Source of the DNA: JAFGPJ01 sp964612465
GTDB lineage: Bacteria; Planctomycetota; Phycisphaerae; Sedimentisphaerales; Anaerobacaceae
Assembly: GCA_964612465.1 (NCBI GenBank)
Contig: CAZTDF010000272.1
Coordinates: forward strand, 1-5,118
Reading direction: 5' to 3'
Length of the DNA stretch: 5,118 bases
Part shown: positions 5,049 to 5,118 of the stretch, piece by piece
Layout of the letters: every line of letters begins with the position of its first letter
Position numbering within the stretch: position 1 is the first letter of the stretch
Program-made: the position numbers and the translations under genes
Notes under the pieces: generated by a model
The model's input: only the letters and a program-made list of their open reading frames with translations
What the model was told of the DNA's origin: nothing
Database searches by the model: none

Positions 5049-5054
5049 AACAAG

Positions 5055-5118
5055 ATGAAGAAAAAAGGTTTTACATTAGTTGAGCTGCTGGTCGTAATTG
5101 CGATCATAGCGCTGCTCA
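5055..5118 (+). CDS. Type IV pilin or type II secretion pseudopilin, N-terminus (partial)
   Basis: The 21 complete codons encode MKKKG followed by FTLVELLVVIAIIALL, and the gene runs off the window. This is the class III (prepilin) signal: a short basic leader, cleavage after Gly5, Phe6 to be N-methylated, Glu10 at mature position +5 for assembly, and a hydrophobic helix that anchors in the inner membrane and packs in the pilus core. Prepilin peptidase (PilD type) would process it. Planctomycetes encode many such proteins, both true pseudopilins and proteins that share only this N-terminus (such as the DUF1559 group), so the kind cannot be decided from the part seen. Its AAGGAG is 6 nt upstream. 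The only clear promoter found lies almost 400 bp upstream. Confidence 0.88.
   Translation, partial: MKKKGFTLVELLVVIAIIALL

Larger units (their letters stand above)
4671..5054 (+). ncRNA. Candidate structured RNA: long 5' leader of the pilin gene or a small RNA
   Basis: No convincing gene lies here, yet a good promoter directs transcription through it. Near the predicted 5' end, 4677-4687 pairs with 4752-4762 (10 of 11 positions, one A-C mismatch). Inside, TCTTG (4728-4732) pairs with CAAGA (4748-4752), touching the long stem at one base. Further on, GCTTGC (4777-4782) pairs with GCAAGC (4816-4821), and GTAAAA/TTTTAC (4860-4875) forms a hairpin with a four-base loop. Near the pilin start, 4885-4891 pairs with 5014-5020 (7 bp) and 4917-4926 pairs with 5025-5034 (10 bp, two G-U pairs at the outer end). 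I see no match to the c-di-GMP-I riboswitch, tmRNA, bacterial SRP RNA or cobalamin riboswitch patterns that I know. No strong intrinsic terminator is present, which favours read-through into the pilin gene. Pairings were found by eye without energy calculation. Confidence 0.4.

Noticed and set aside
1..5118. CRISPR array, tRNA or rRNA gene, insertion sequence or phage genes
   Set aside because: I found no regularly spaced repeats, cloverleaf pattern, transposase motifs or terminal inverted repeats with target duplications on either strand.

Overview
The window most likely comes from a Planctomycetota genome, perhaps of the Phycisphaerae branch. This is inferred from gene content, not from a marker gene. 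The pointers are an N-terminal kinase piece with the cysteine-rich zinc-ribbon plus 'GQGGMG' layout common in planctomycetes, a eukaryote-like UDP-sugar pyrophosphorylase, a 'GFTLVELLVVIAII' prepilin, and a mraY-like/ftsW pair showing that peptidoglycan synthesis is retained.

Layout. Positions 1-57 are the last 18 codons of a membrane-protein gene, probably mraY. Its TGA overlaps the ATG of ftsW (54-1250) in an ATGA junction, so this looks like the end of a cell-wall/division (dcw) operon. Nine bases after ftsW lies the end of a convergent 99-codon gene (minus, 1260-1559). It holds only the first part of a Hanks-type Ser/Thr kinase (zinc ribbon plus glycine-rich loop) and then stops, so a rearrangement junction seems to sit just after ftsW. 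Bases 1560-1929 are non-coding and hold the leader of this fragment and a sigma70-type promoter for the next gene. That gene (1930-3087, plus) is a lipoprotein aldose 1-epimerase (GalM family) with all expected catalytic residues. It converges on a UDP-N-acetylhexosamine pyrophosphorylase-like gene (minus, 3133-4551), with about 45 bp between them. A well-formed promoter drives the latter from about 4572. A second, divergent promoter (4636-4664) points to the right into 384 bases without a gene, and then a type IV pilin/pseudopilin gene starts at 5055 and runs off the window.

How the genes relate. MraY and FtsW act in succession on lipid-linked peptidoglycan precursors. The UDP-sugar pyrophosphorylase probably supplies UDP-GlcNAc or a related nucleotide sugar, which feeds peptidoglycan and surface glycan synthesis. 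The lipoprotein epimerase probably works outside the cytoplasmic membrane on free aldoses from polysaccharide breakdown. These are separate transcription units, so the link is metabolic and not an operon.

The least explained part is the stretch from about 4671 to 5054. It has a TTGACA-N17-TAATAT promoter, an 11-position long-range stem near the predicted 5' end, and two long helices near the pilin ribosome binding site that cross each other (pseudoknot or alternative folds). It is either a structured 5' leader of the pilin mRNA or a separate small RNA. I could not assign it to a known RNA class. Other points of note are a 23-bp perfect inverted repeat inside the kinase fragment and a strong hairpin at the predicted 5' end of the epimerase mRNA.
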